A stretch of 64,000 nucleotides of DNA from Thalassobacillus devorans (GCF_011761345.1 NZ_JAASRY010000001.1:248001-312000), one strand, 5' to 3'; numbered from the stretch's first letter, positions 40,966 through 50,556 are shown. The notes: generated by a model from the sequence alone, not told the origin. Made by a program: numbers and translations.

Positions 40966-41826
40966 ATGAATAACCGCAGCATGGCATTCTGGCTTTTCCT
41001 TACTCCTGTCATACTTGCCTTGGCTATAGTGGTAGTGATTCCATTCGTCTATGGTTTTTTCTACTCATTTACGGATTGGAACGGTTTGAGCGCAACTAAG
41101 TTTATCGGGTTCGAACATTACATCAACTTGTTCCAGGAAAAAGAGTTCATGAATTCGATCTGGTTTACGATAAAGTTTGCCGTAGCCTCGGTACTGCTGT
41201 TGAACTTTTTTGGCCTGGTTTTGGCTTTGATCGTTACTCGTAATATCAAAACGAATAATTTGCTTCGTACGGTATTTTTCATGCCAAACCTGATCGGCGG
41301 CCTGATTCTCGGTTTTATCTGGCAGTTCATTTTTGTCAGTGTGTTTGGTGATATCGGAGATATGCTTGGGGCAGAAGGGATGCAGGGCTGGCTGTCTACA
41401 ACAGAAACCGGCTTCTGGGGATTGGTCATCCTGACGTCATGGCAGATGGCTGGTTATATCATGATTATTTATATCGCTTATTTGGAGAATATTCCGAAAG
41501 AGTTGATTGAAGCAGCGAAAATTGATGGAGCCAGCAGTTTCCAGCGGTTTAAAAACATTACGTTCCCGCTGGTGGCACCAGCTTTTACGATCAGTATGTT
41601 CCTGACACTTTCTACATCATTTAAAATTTATGACCAGAACTTATCACTGACCAACGGCGGACCGTATAATTCCACACAGATGGTTGCGATGGAAATCGTC
41701 CGGACAGCTTTTTCAGACAACCAAATGTCCTATGCCCAGGCAAAAGCGGTCATCTTCTTCCTGATTGTTGCCGTCGTGGCGCTGACACAGGTTTACTACA
41801 ATAAGAAACGAGAGGTTGAGATGTAA
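40966..41826 (+). CDS. ABC sugar transporter permease (MalF type)
   Basis: A 286-residue inner-membrane permease with six predicted helices. The EAA loop reads IPKELIEAAKIDGASSFQRFKNITFPLVAP, the contact site for the ATPase. No ATPase gene occurs in this operon, so a shared MsmX-like ATPase encoded elsewhere is likely. The ATG at 40966 follows TTAGGAGGTATTTG. The next permease overlaps by 1 bp. Confidence 0.9.
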   Translation: MNNRSMAFWLFLTPVILALAIVVVIPFVYGFFYSFTDWNGLSATKFIGFEHYINLFQEKEFMNSIWFTIKFAVASVLLLNFFGLVLALIVTRNIKTNNLLRTVFFMPNLIGGLILGFIWQFIFVSVFGDIGDMLGAEGMQGWLSTTETGFWGLVILTSWQMAGYIMIIYIAYLENIPKELIEAAKIDGASSFQRFKNITFPLVAPAFTISMFLTLSTSFKIYDQNLSLTNGGPYNSTQMVAMEIVRTAFSDNQMSYAQAKAVIFFLIVAVVALTQVYYNKKREVEM

Positions 41827-42647
41827 TGAAAAACCAGGAAAAGAAAAGCTTATTCTCAATCGAAATTCTTGGTATCATCCTTGGGTTGTTATGGATCGCA
41901 CCATTCTACTTGATGGTTGTCAATGCGTTCAAGACAAAGCGGGATATTTTCAGCGGGGTACTTGGGCTGCCGGGGACATGGGAATTCGAAAACTTTGTCC
42001 AGGCGTTCATCGATCTCAGCTTCCTGAAATCCTTGTTCAATTCTGTTATGATCACCGGACTCAGCGTCGGCATCATCATTATTTTTTCATCGATGGCTGG
42101 ATATGCTCTAGCCCGGAACAAAAGTAAAATCAGCGGGGTTTTATTCTTTGTGTTTGTAGCTGCCATGCTGATTCCTTTTCAATCCGTCATGATTCCGCTG
42201 GTATCGATGTTTGGGCAGGCAGATATGTTGAATGCTGCCGGATTGATCTTCATGTACCTTGGTTTTGGATGCAGCTTGTCAATTTTCCTTTATCACGGGG
42301 CGATGACCGGTGTATCCAAGTCATTGGATGAAGCGGCAATCATTGATGGGGCCAGTCGCTTCCAGCTATTCTGGAAAATTATTTTCCCGTTGTTAAAACC
42401 GATATCGGTAACCGTCGGTATCTTGAATGTCATTTGGATTTGGAATGACTACTTATTGCCGTCCCTTGTGTTAAGCGAAGCGAATGCGACGATACCATTG
42501 AAGATGTTCTATTTCTTCGGTCAGTATACAAAGCAGTGGCATTTGGCACTGGCCGGCTTGACGATTGCGATTATTCCAGTCATCTTCGGATACTTTTTCG
42601 CACAGAAACAAATCATCAACGGGGTGTCCGAAGGGGCTGTCAAATAA
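41826..42647 (+). CDS. ABC sugar transporter permease (MalG type)
   Basis: A 273-residue permease with six predicted helices, starting on the A of the previous stop codon (TAATG). The EAA loop reads VSKSLDEAAIIDGASRFQLFWKIIFPLLKP. It pairs with the MalF-type permease to form the transmembrane channel of the importer. Confidence 0.9.
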   Translation: MKNQEKKSLFSIEILGIILGLLWIAPFYLMVVNAFKTKRDIFSGVLGLPGTWEFENFVQAFIDLSFLKSLFNSVMITGLSVGIIIIFSSMAGYALARNKSKISGVLFFVFVAAMLIPFQSVMIPLVSMFGQADMLNAAGLIFMYLGFGCSLSIFLYHGAMTGVSKSLDEAAIIDGASRFQLFWKIIFPLLKPISVTVGILNVIWIWNDYLLPSLVLSEANATIPLKMFYFFGQYTKQWHLALAGLTIAIIPVIFGYFFAQKQIINGVSEGAVK

Positions 42648-42672
42648 CTTAGGGTAGTCAGGAGAGATTTAA

Positions 42673-44343
42673 ATGAAGAGAACATGGTGGAAAGAAGCGG
42701 TAGTTTATCAGATTTACCCTCGTAGTTTCAAAGATTCAAATAATGATGGGATCGGTGATCTGCAAGGTGTGATTTCAAAATTAGACTACTTGAAAGAGCT
42801 GGGAATAGACGTTATATGGCTTTCACCTGTCTATGAGTCGCCGAATGATGATAATGGCTATGACATTAGTGACTATCAGGATATTATGGCAGAGTTTGGA
42901 ACCATGCAAGACTTTGACGAATTGCTGGAAGAAGTTCATAACCGTGGGATGAAGCTGATCATGGATCTTGTCATCAATCACACCTCTGATGAACATCCCT
43001 GGTTTATGGAATCACGAGCTTCCAAAGAAAACCCTTATCGAGATTACTATATTTGGCATCCAGGGAAAGAAGGGAAAGAGCCGAATAACTGGGGATCCAT
43101 TTTTGGAGGTTCCGCATGGGAATATGATGAAGGTACAGGAGAGTACTATTTGCATGTTTTTTCACGAAAACAGCCTGACTTGAATTGGGAAAATGAAAAA
43201 GTTCGCCAGGAATTGTATCACATGATTAATTGGTGGCTGGATAAAGGAATCGATGGTTTCCGCGTTGATGCCATTTCCCATATTAAAAAGGCTGCCGGCT
43301 TTCCGGATGTACCTAATCCGAATAAGGAAAAGTTCCCTTCCTCACTAGATGGACACCTTAATAAAGAGGGCATTCATGAGTTTCTGGAAGAAATGAACGA
43401 ACAAACCCTGGAGCATTATGACATTATGACTGTCGGGGAAGCCAATGGGGTCAGCAGTGAAGAAGCCCCCCTCTGGGTGGATGAAGAAAAGGGTAAATTC
43501 AATATGATTTTTCAATTTGAAGCTACGGACTTATGGGGGCAGACCAACTCTGAGACCATTGATATTCATAAGCTCAAGAAAATTTATACCAAGTGGCAAA
43601 ATGCATTGGATGGCCTAGGGTGGAATGCCCTTTTCCTGGAAAACCATGACCTTCCACGATCTGTTTCGATATGGGCGGACGATAGCGTACACAGAGAAAA
43701 AGGCGCTAAATGTCTGGCAACGTTTTACTTTCTCATGCAAGGGACGCCGTTCATCTACCAAGGTCAGGAAATTGGGATGACGAATGTCCAGTTTCCATCG
43801 ATTGAAGATTACGATGATGTAGCTATCAGGAATTTATATCGGGAAGAAAGGGAAAAAGGCCGCACCCATGAAGAAATCATGCCAGCCATTTGGAAGAATG
43901 GACGCGATAATTCACGTACGCCGATGCAATGGAATGACGAAGAAAATGCAGGTTTTACAACCGGGACTCCATGGTTGAAAGTCAATCCGAATTATTCATT
44001 GGTCAATGTGCAAAAGGCTAAGACTGATCCTGATTCCATTTATTTCTTTTATAAAAAACTGATTGCTTTGCGTAAAGAAAATCCAACCCTTTTATACGGC
44101 AAATATGACTTAGTATTGCCAGAGCATGACAGCGTGTTTGCTTACACGAGAACTCTGAAGGACGAAACTTTCTTAATTCTGACTAATCTATATGCGGAGG
44201 CGACTAAGGTAGAGCTGCCAGACACATTCATGCATATCGACAAAGAGTTAGTGTTAAGTAATGGGAAGTCTGTAAAAGAGGAGGATAACCGCACAATCAC
44301 CATGGAGCCATATGATGCCCGAGTATATAGATGGAATAACTAA
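42673..44343 (+). CDS. GH13 alpha-glucosidase (oligo-1,6-/alpha-1,4-glucosidase family)
   Basis: A 556-residue cytoplasmic GH13 enzyme. Conserved regions are DLVINHTSDEH, GFRVDAISHI with nucleophile Asp199, VGEANG with acid/base Glu256 and FLENHDLPR with Asp326. The residue after the nucleophile is Ala200; in this family Ala here is linked to alpha-1,4 and Val to alpha-1,6 specificity, as I recall. The enzyme would split imported maltose-like sugars or sucrose from the glucose side. It sits between the importer and a GH32 enzyme. RBS: TCAGGAGAG. Confidence 0.9.
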   Translation: MKRTWWKEAVVYQIYPRSFKDSNNDGIGDLQGVISKLDYLKELGIDVIWLSPVYESPNDDNGYDISDYQDIMAEFGTMQDFDELLEEVHNRGMKLIMDLVINHTSDEHPWFMESRASKENPYRDYYIWHPGKEGKEPNNWGSIFGGSAWEYDEGTGEYYLHVFSRKQPDLNWENEKVRQELYHMINWWLDKGIDGFRVDAISHIKKAAGFPDVPNPNKEKFPSSLDGHLNKEGIHEFLEEMNEQTLEHYDIMTVGEANGVSSEEAPLWVDEEKGKFNMIFQFEATDLWGQTNSETIDIHKLKKIYTKWQNALDGLGWNALFLENHDLPRSVSIWADDSVHREKGAKCLATFYFLMQGTPFIYQGQEIGMTNVQFPSIEDYDDVAIRNLYREEREKGRTHEEIMPAIWKNGRDNSRTPMQWNDEENAGFTTGTPWLKVNPNYSLVNVQKAKTDPDSIYFFYKKLIALRKENPTLLYGKYDLVLPEHDSVFAYTRTLKDETFLILTNLYAEATKVELPDTFMHIDKELVLSNGKSVKEEDNRTITMEPYDARVYRWNN

Positions 44344-44402
44344 TATTAAGACTTGGGGACATGCCAAGATATCTAAATGCTGATAAAAAAGGGAGTGGAA
44401 CT

Positions 44403-45890
44403 GTGCCAGCCAAACACCAAAACGATCTACGAAGACAGGCTGATGAATTTATAGCCAAACAGAAGGAAAAAGTGAGCAGCCATCCTTGGTACCTGCAGTA
44501 TCACGTCATGCCACAAGCCGGCTGGATGAATGATCCGAATGGTTTTTCCTGTTTCAATGGAGAATATCACTTGTTTTACCAGCACCATCCGTACGATCCG
44601 ACCTGGGGCTTGATGCATTGGGGACATGTGAAAAGCAAGGATCTTGTCCACTGGGAGCACCTGCCTGTTGCATTAGCTCCGGACGAGGAGTATGACAGGG
44701 ATGGATGTTTTTCCGGCAGTGCCATTGAAAAAGACGGCAAGCATGTACTCCTCTACACTGGGAATGTCTGGAAAGAGGGGGACGAGGATAATAACTTAAT
44801 CCAGGTGCAGGCCATGGCGGTAAGTGATGACGGCATTTATTATGAGAAGCCAGTTGACAATCCAGTGATTTCGACCGCCCCGAAAGGTGATATCCACCCA
44901 TTTCATTTCCGGGACCCGAAGGTTTGGCAGCATGAAGATGATTATTACATGGTCCTGGGATCAAAAACGAAATCCAATACCGGACAGGTACTATTATACC
45001 GTTCCCCTGACCTGCTTGAATGGGAATTCGTTGCAGTTATGGCAAAAGGAGCAGGGAATTTCGGTTTTATGTGGGAATGCCCGGACTTGTTTGACCTGGA
45101 CGGTAAAGATATACTAGTCATGTCTCCCCAAGGAGTGGAACCGGAAGGGGATGACTACCATAATCTTCATCAATCCGGTTATGTTATGGGGAAACTGGAT
45201 TATGCTGCCGGAAAGCTCGATTACGGGGCGTTCCATATGCTTGATCATGGGTTTGACTTCTACGCACCACAAACGACAATTGATAAGAAAGGCCGGAGAA
45301 TTTTAATTGCCTGGATGGATATGTGGGAAAGCAAGATGCCAACCCAGAACGCTGGGTATGCGGGAGCGATGACGATTCCACGCGTGGTAACAAGAAAAGC
45401 AGACAAACTTTACTTAACTCCTCTGCCAGAGCTTAAGAATCTTCGTGAAAACGGGATTGCGCATCAACAGGTGAAAGTGGAAGGAGAAACGTCACTCCCA
45501 GAAGTAGCTGGGGATTGCATCGAGTTAGAAATGACATTGGACATAAGCCAAACTTCCGAATTTGGCATTAAACTCCGGGTGGATAAAGCTGCCGGACAAG
45601 AAACCGTTTTGCAGTTCAATAAAGATACTGGTCTTGTGGTGTTAGACAGGAATCACTCTGGGGAAGGTCCTGGCGGTGTAAGAAAAGCAAGTCTTGAAAT
45701 GGCAGATCAATTGGATGTACAAATTTTTATCGATAAATCATCGGTGGAAATTTTTCTTAATGGGGGGGAGCGAGTAATGACCGCTCGTATCTATCCGACT
45801 GAACAGGCTAAAGAGGTTTCTTTTTTCACAGATAAAAGCCTGACGCTGGTAAGCCTGAAGAAGTGGGATTTGAAGCAGGCAATAAAATAA
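44403..45890 (+). CDS. GH32 sucrose(-6-phosphate) hydrolase, SacA-like
   Basis: A 495-residue cytoplasmic beta-fructosidase. QAGWMNDPNGFS carries the nucleophile Asp44, FRDPKVW the transition-state Asp and MWECPDLF the acid/base Glu; a beta-sandwich domain follows after about residue 340. I chose the GTG at 44403 with AAGGGAGTGG upstream: the protein then starts like B. subtilis SacA (short leader then NDLRRQADEF). An ATG at 44361 would add 14 residues. As uptake here is by ABC transport, free sucrose rather than sucrose-6-phosphate is the likely substrate. Confidence 0.88.
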   Translation: MPAKHQNDLRRQADEFIAKQKEKVSSHPWYLQYHVMPQAGWMNDPNGFSCFNGEYHLFYQHHPYDPTWGLMHWGHVKSKDLVHWEHLPVALAPDEEYDRDGCFSGSAIEKDGKHVLLYTGNVWKEGDEDNNLIQVQAMAVSDDGIYYEKPVDNPVISTAPKGDIHPFHFRDPKVWQHEDDYYMVLGSKTKSNTGQVLLYRSPDLLEWEFVAVMAKGAGNFGFMWECPDLFDLDGKDILVMSPQGVEPEGDDYHNLHQSGYVMGKLDYAAGKLDYGAFHMLDHGFDFYAPQTTIDKKGRRILIAWMDMWESKMPTQNAGYAGAMTIPRVVTRKADKLYLTPLPELKNLRENGIAHQQVKVEGETSLPEVAGDCIELEMTLDISQTSEFGIKLRVDKAAGQETVLQFNKDTGLVVLDRNHSGEGPGGVRKASLEMADQLDVQIFIDKSSVEIFLNGGERVMTARIYPTEQAKEVSFFTDKSLTLVSLKKWDLKQAIK

Positions 45891-46018
45891 ATCACCAAGC
45901 GGTACGACCGAGGTAACTAATAAATCAATACTCGAAAAAATCAGAAAATAAGCTGGACTAGAATACGAAATTATTGTAAAGTAAGAAATGAAACGTTACC
46001 AAAAACTGCATAAAGATT

Positions 46019-46116
46019 TTCACTAGGGGTGCCTTTCCTTAAAGGCTGAGATCAAAGTATAACTTTGGGACCCTCTGAACCTGACCTGGCTTGAAACACC
46101 AGCGGAGGAAAGTGAC
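46019..46116 (+). promoter_or_regulatory. TPP riboswitch (THI element) of the thiazole operon
   Basis: Conserved TPP-aptamer blocks appear in order: CACTAGGGGTGCC, AAGGCTGAGAT, a CAAAG/CTTTG stem, GGGACCCTCTGAACCTGACCTGG, CACCAGCGGAGGAAAGTG. P1 pairs TTTCACT with AGTGA. The aptamer is followed by a terminator at 46183. The 128 bp between the sucrose gene and the aptamer hold only A/T-rich sequence. Confidence 0.96.
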
Positions 46117-46182
46117 GCGATGGGCGTCGTGAAAGAGCAAGTCTATGTTTCTTTCATGATTGTCAGCTAAAGTAAATGGGAC

Positions 46183-46217
46183 ATACCACTTTTCCTCCGG
46201 GGGAAGTGGTATTTTTT
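46183..46217 (+). terminator. riboswitch expression-platform terminator
   Basis: ATACCACTTTTCC (46183-46195) pairs with GGGGAAGTGGTAT, followed by TTTTTTG. It lies between the TPP aptamer and tenI. Confidence 0.9.
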
Positions 46218-46332
46218 GTACTTTAAGTTTTAACTTTGTTAGAGGATTAAAGTATAAAAAATACTAAGGCTTTCGCCATAAGTACTTGGCGATAAGCCAA
46301 GTATTTCTAATGCTTAAAAAGGGTGTGCTGGT

Positions 46333-46944
46333 ATGAAACTAGTGGCAGTGACGAATGGAAAAATGGAAACGAGGGAGTTGTCAGTGGTACTTAAGGAAAT
46401 TGAGCCATTGGTAGATTCCATAATTTTAAGAGAACATCACCTGGCTGAAGCTGACTATCAGTTGATGGTGGAGGAGTTAATCGCAAGCGGCGCTGATAGG
46501 GACAAGGTGTGTGTCCATAGTCGTCCTGGGGTTGCCCGTAAGACTGGTGTTTCGAACCTGCATCTCAAAGAAAAGGGCTCCGGGGTGACCGAAGTGAAAC
46601 AGGCAGATCCTTTTCTGAAGGTCGGGGTATCGGTTCATTCGCTACAAGCGGCTAGACAGGCGGAGGAGGAAGGTGCCGATTATGTGATGTTTGGTCATGT
46701 CTATGCTACAGACAGCAAAAAAGGAATGGCGCCAAGGGGCATCGAGGAGCTCGAATCTATTACTTCTTCGATTGATATTCCTGTGAGCGCGATTGGCGGT
46801 ATCACTCCCGATAGAATAGTAGAAATACAGGAAGCGGGCGCCGCAGGAGTCGCTGTCATGTCAGGGATATTCGAGGCTGCACAACCGCTTCAAGCTGTAA
46901 AAAGGTATGTAAAGGAGCTAACGATCCATGAAGGAACATTATGA
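46333..46944 (+). CDS. tenI: thiazole tautomerase TenI
   Basis: A 203-residue TIM-barrel protein of the TenI/ThiE family. LREHHLAEADY, GVSVHSLQAARQAEEEGADYVMFGHVYATDSKKGM (catalytic His in FGHVY), VSAIGGITPDRI and GVAVMSGIF are visible. TenI aromatises the ThiG thiazole product in the cytoplasm. The gene order tenI-thiO matches B. subtilis. The ATG follows AAAAAGGGTGTG. It overlaps thiO by 17 bp. ThiE is a homologue, but the H in FGHV and the position favour TenI. Confidence 0.88.
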   Translation: MKLVAVTNGKMETRELSVVLKEIEPLVDSIILREHHLAEADYQLMVEELIASGADRDKVCVHSRPGVARKTGVSNLHLKEKGSGVTEVKQADPFLKVGVSVHSLQAARQAEEEGADYVMFGHVYATDSKKGMAPRGIEELESITSSIDIPVSAIGGITPDRIVEIQEAGAAGVAVMSGIFEAAQPLQAVKRYVKELTIHEGTL

Positions 46945-48061
46945 TGTGGCAATTATTGGCGGTGGCATCATCGGCCATTCGATTTCCTACTATTTAAACA
47001 AGAGCGGGGTCCGCGCTGTCGTCCTTGATAAGCAGGTGAGTGGCCAAAAAGCTACGAAAGCAGCTGCAGGGATGCTCGGGGTCCATACAGAGCACCAGGC
47101 ATCAGACGCCTATCATCAATTTTGTGAGAAGAGCAGAGATTTATATCAGAGCTTATGGAAAGAACTTCATGAACTAACGGCGATTGATATCGGGCTTTCT
47201 CCGTTTGGAATGATGGAAGTCGCAATGGATGAAACGCATAAGCGGGAGCTCCTGGAGAAAAAGCATGCGTTTGCCAGCCTGGAATGGCTGAAAGCAAAAC
47301 AGGTGAGGGAAAAAGTGCCTGCTCTTCCGCCGGGGGTGTCTGGGGCGTTGTTTATGACCAAAGATGGCCATGTCGAACCAACAGTCACGTGCGAAGCTTT
47401 GAAACGGGCGGCCTTGCTTTATGGCGGCGACTTACTGGAAAACACGAATGTCCTTGAGGTTACAAAAACGGAGGGCATTTTCACAGTACAATTAGAAAAT
47501 GCTTCGATAACAGCAAGCCAGGTCGTGGCAGCTTCTGGAGCGGACAGTGGGCGATGGTTTGAAGCAACAGGGATGGATAATCCGATCAAAGCTGTGAAGG
47601 GGGAATGCTTTTCGATTAAACCAAGGAAGCATTATTTTAAGGAAGCGTTGTTCTTTAAAGATTTTTACATCGTTCCTAAACCGGATGGACGTTACATCGT
47701 GGGAGCGACGTCCAAACCTGATGACTTAAGTTCAGGAACGACAGCGGGGGGATTAGCGGATCTGATGAGTCGGGTGTTTGCAGTTTTTCCAGAACTGAAA
47801 GAAGAACCGATGCAAGAGTTCTGGTCAGGCGTCCGGCCTGGGTCTGCTGATGGTCTGCCGATTATCGGTGAGCACCCGACACTTACGGGGTTCTACTTTG
47901 CCACCGGACATTATAGAAATGGTATTTTACTGGCACCTGCTACGGGGCAGATGATGAAGGATCTGATCATGAAGCAAGACGTACACCAGGCTTTCCGGGA
48001 GTTGTTTTCACCAGAGCGTTTGGATAGGAAAGGAGCATCCAGTTATGAATATTCAACTTAA
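46928..48061 (+). CDS. thiO: glycine oxidase ThiO
   Basis: FAD-dependent D-amino acid oxidase-family protein of 377 residues. DVAIIGGGIIGHSISYYL is the dinucleotide-binding fold, KAAAGMLGVHTE the FAD contact, and FWSGVRPGSADGLPIIGEHP with GHYRNGILLAPATGQ the C-terminal FAD and substrate region. It oxidises glycine to dehydroglycine (iminoacetate) for thiazole synthesis. It starts within tenI and overlaps thiS by 17 bp; AAAGGAG precedes the ATG. Confidence 0.92.
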   Translation: MKEHYDVAIIGGGIIGHSISYYLNKSGVRAVVLDKQVSGQKATKAAAGMLGVHTEHQASDAYHQFCEKSRDLYQSLWKELHELTAIDIGLSPFGMMEVAMDETHKRELLEKKHAFASLEWLKAKQVREKVPALPPGVSGALFMTKDGHVEPTVTCEALKRAALLYGGDLLENTNVLEVTKTEGIFTVQLENASITASQVVAASGADSGRWFEATGMDNPIKAVKGECFSIKPRKHYFKEALFFKDFYIVPKPDGRYIVGATSKPDDLSSGTTAGGLADLMSRVFAVFPELKEEPMQEFWSGVRPGSADGLPIIGEHPTLTGFYFATGHYRNGILLAPATGQMMKDLIMKQDVHQAFRELFSPERLDRKGASSYEYST

Positions 48062-48248
48062 CGGAAGAAGCATTGATTTACCTGACAATGTCACCACAGT
48101 ATTGGAACTGCTTGATTCTTATGACATTAAGAAAAAGATCTCCGTGGTGGAGCACAATAAAGAAATTATCCGCAGATTTGATTATGAAAAGGCGAAGCTT
48201 GCCGATGGGGACAAGATTGAAATTGTACATTTTGTTGGAGGAGGATGA
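48045..48248 (+). CDS. thiS: sulfur carrier protein ThiS
   Basis: A 67-residue beta-grasp protein: [26 protein letters not shown] at the N-terminus and [11 protein letters not shown] at the C-terminus. The terminal Gly-Gly is adenylylated by ThiF and converted to thiocarboxylate; an extra Gly follows the usual GG here. The GGA-GGA-GGA codons for these residues also act as the ribosome-binding site of thiG. Confidence 0.92.
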   Translation: MNIQLNGRSIDLPDNVTTVLELLDSYDIKKKISVVEHNKEIIRRFDYEKAKLADGDKIEIVHFVGGG

Positions 48249-48250
48249 AC

Positions 48251-49015
48251 ATGTTAACGATTGGTGATAAGACATTTCGCTCAAGATTGATGCTGGGGAC
48301 AGGGAAATATCCGAGTTTTGCAGAACAAAAAGAAGCAGTGGCCGCTTCCGAAACGGAAGTTCTTACGTTCGCTGTCAGGAGAATGGATATTTTTGATAAA
48401 AATGAACCGAACCTGCTGGAAGAATTGGATCTTGAAAAATACAGCCTGCTTCCGAACACGGCTGGTGCCAAGACAGCCGAAGAAGCAGTCAGGATCGCCC
48501 GCCTTGCCCGTGCTTCCGGTTTATGTGACATGATTAAAGTCGAAGTCATCGGCTGTGACAAAACGCTATTACCGGATCCGTTTGAAACGATGAAGGCGTC
48601 CGTGCAGCTGTTGGAGGAAGGGTTCACGGTACTCACGTATACCTCGGACGACGTTGTATTGGCCAAGCGGTTAGAGGAAGCAGGTATTCATGCCATCATG
48701 CCGGGGGCTTCTCCCATCGGTTCCGGCCGGGGGATCGTCAATGAGATGAACCTGCAATTTATTATCGAACAGTCGGAAATTCCGGTTATCGTCGATGCGG
48801 GAATAGGTTCTCCTAAGGACGCTGCTCATGCGATGGAGCTTGGGGCTGATGGAGTACTATTGAACACTGCCGTGTCTGGTGCCGATGATCCGGTCAAAAT
48901 GGCGGAGGCTATGAAGTTTGCTATTCAGGCAGGAAGACTCGGGTATGAGGCAGGAAGAATCGAGAAGAAGGCATACGGGATAAAAAGCAGTCCGGAAAGC
49001 GGGCTGGTCACCTGA
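48251..49015 (+). CDS. thiG: thiazole synthase ThiG
   Basis: TIM-barrel enzyme of 254 residues that builds the thiazole phosphate from deoxyxylulose phosphate, dehydroglycine and ThiS thiocarboxylate. [51 protein letters not shown] (imine-forming Lys), [15 protein letters not shown] and [26 protein letters not shown] are standard. I prefer the ATG at 48251 with GGAGGAGG six bases upstream; an ATG at 48245 overlaps the thiS stop. Confidence 0.94.
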   Translation: MLTIGDKTFRSRLMLGTGKYPSFAEQKEAVAASETEVLTFAVRRMDIFDKNEPNLLEELDLEKYSLLPNTAGAKTAEEAVRIARLARASGLCDMIKVEVIGCDKTLLPDPFETMKASVQLLEEGFTVLTYTSDDVVLAKRLEEAGIHAIMPGASPIGSGRGIVNEMNLQFIIEQSEIPVIVDAGIGSPKDAAHAMELGADGVLLNTAVSGADDPVKMAEAMKFAIQAGRLGYEAGRIEKKAYGIKSSPESGLVT

Positions 49016-50031
49016 TGGCAGAACGGTACTCCCGCCAGGAGCGGTTTGCCCCGATCGGGAAAGAAGGACAAGCACTATTAGCTGAAAAACATGTACTCAT
49101 CGTCGGAGCGGGGGCTTTAGGCAGTGCCAATGCAGAAATGCTGGCGAGGGCCGGGATAGGCAGGATTACGATTATCGACCGCGACTATATTGAGTGGAGC
49201 AACCTTGCCAGACAACAGCTGTACACGGAAGAAGACGCTGCAAGTTCGAGGGCGAAAGCAAAAGCAGCGGAAGCCAGGCTGAAAGCAATCAACTCCACAA
49301 TAAATGTGGAGGGAATTGCGGAAGAATTTGACCCGGAAAATGCAGAGCTTTTGTTGAAAGATGTTGATATCCTGATCGATGGGACCGATAATTTCAACAC
49401 GCGTTTCATCATTAATGATGCTGCTTGTAAGTATAAAATCCCCTGGATCTATGGCGGGTGTGTCAAAAGCGATGGCATCTCGCTGTCTATCCTGCCTGGT
49501 CAAACACCGTGCCTCCAATGCCTGATCGATCAGCTGCCGCAGGACATAGAGACCTGTGAGACTGCTGGCATTATCGGACCGGCTGTCCAGGTGACCGCAG
49601 CCTATCAGACGGCGGAATGCCTGAAGTTCCTGACCGGTCATTCAATGTCGACGCACTTGGTTTCTTTTGATGTGTGGGGTAGGCAGTACAGTTCGATTGA
49701 CGTAGTGAAACTCAAAGATCCTCATTGTGCTTCTTGCTCAGACGACGCTCAGTTTCCTTATTTAAAAAAGGAAAAAGGCATCCGAACCGCCGTCCTGTGC
49801 GGAAGGAATACGGTCCAAGTCCGACCGGGTCGGAAAGAAAACGTCAACCTGGAGCGATTAGCCCAGCGAATCGAACCGTTTGCCGGGGAAGCCAGGGTAA
49901 ATGAGGTGCTCCTCCGGTTCCATATGGAGGAGAAGAGGTTCGTCGTTTTTAAGGATGGAAGAACATTGATCCATGGTGTGGAGGATGTGCAGGAAGCGAA
50001 GAAGTTGTATCATCGATATGTGGAAGCATAA
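49015..50031 (+). CDS. thiF: ThiS adenylyltransferase ThiF
   Basis: E1-like enzyme of 338 residues. RYSRQERFAPIGKEGQ, the ATP site VLIVGAGALGSANAEMLARAG, DRDYIEWSNLARQQLY and DGTDNFNTRFIINDA match ThiF/MoeB. Two CxxC pairs (TPCLQC and HCASC) should bind zinc. It adenylylates the C-terminus of ThiS. The start overlaps the thiG stop (TGATG). It has an extra C-terminal extension of about 80 residues beyond the catalytic core. MoeB is the main alternative, excluded by the operon. Confidence 0.92.
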   Translation: MAERYSRQERFAPIGKEGQALLAEKHVLIVGAGALGSANAEMLARAGIGRITIIDRDYIEWSNLARQQLYTEEDAASSRAKAKAAEARLKAINSTINVEGIAEEFDPENAELLLKDVDILIDGTDNFNTRFIINDAACKYKIPWIYGGCVKSDGISLSILPGQTPCLQCLIDQLPQDIETCETAGIIGPAVQVTAAYQTAECLKFLTGHSMSTHLVSFDVWGRQYSSIDVVKLKDPHCASCSDDAQFPYLKKEKGIRTAVLCGRNTVQVRPGRKENVNLERLAQRIEPFAGEARVNEVLLRFHMEEKRFVVFKDGRTLIHGVEDVQEAKKLYHRYVEA

Positions 50032-50036
50032 GGAAT

Positions 50037-50075
50037 AAAAGTGCCTGACACCCATTAGGGGCAGGCACTTTTTTA
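50037..50075 (+). terminator. terminator (GTGCCTGAC family) after thiF
   Basis: AAAAGTGCCTG-ACA-CCC pairs with GGG-CAGGCACTTTTTT, a compact member of the recurring family, just after the operon. Confidence 0.88.
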
Positions 50076-50135
50076 ATAGTCACCCCAGGTCCTCCAGTTA
50101 ATGGTAAAATCACAGGAAAGGAGAGTGGTGGATGG

Positions 50136-50510
50136 GTGAGTAAGAATCTGAGGGAGCAAATCAAGAAATTAGAGGAGAGTCATTTGAACCTGGATGTGCG
50201 GAAATCTTCGGAAGAACTGGATAAAATCCTGGCGGATGACTTTTTTGAAATTGGCAGCTCAGGGCGAATGATTTATAAGGAAGAATGTATAACCAGCGGG
50301 GTGGATCTCGATGAACTGGAGCTTTATGACTTTGAGTTTCATCAGCTGGGACCGGATGTTGTGTTGACCACTTATTTTATCCATAATAAAACAAAAAATC
50401 GTAATACGCTTCGGAGCTCGATTTGGAAACACCGGGAGGGAAAATGGCGGTTGTATTTTCATCAGGGGACGGTTACCAATAGGCCAATAACAGGTCCTGA
50501 AAAAATATAA
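50136..50510 (+). CDS. DUF4440/SnoaL-like (NTF2-fold) protein
   Basis: A 124-residue cytoplasmic protein. LEESHLNLDVRKSSEELDKILADDFFEIGSSGRMIYKEE is the characteristic opening of DUF4440-type NTF2-fold proteins, and SIWKHREGKWRLYFHQGTVTN their closing strand. No catalytic function is known for such proteins in general. The start is GTG at 50136 with AAAGGAGAG about 13 bp upstream. A convergent terminator follows at 50557. Confidence 0.75.
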   Translation: MSKNLREQIKKLEESHLNLDVRKSSEELDKILADDFFEIGSSGRMIYKEECITSGVDLDELELYDFEFHQLGPDVVLTTYFIHNKTKNRNTLRSSIWKHREGKWRLYFHQGTVTNRPITGPEKI

Positions 50511-50556
50511 TGGGTTAGGGACTTTAATCCGAGGCCGTTTTTAAATGCAGAACATT

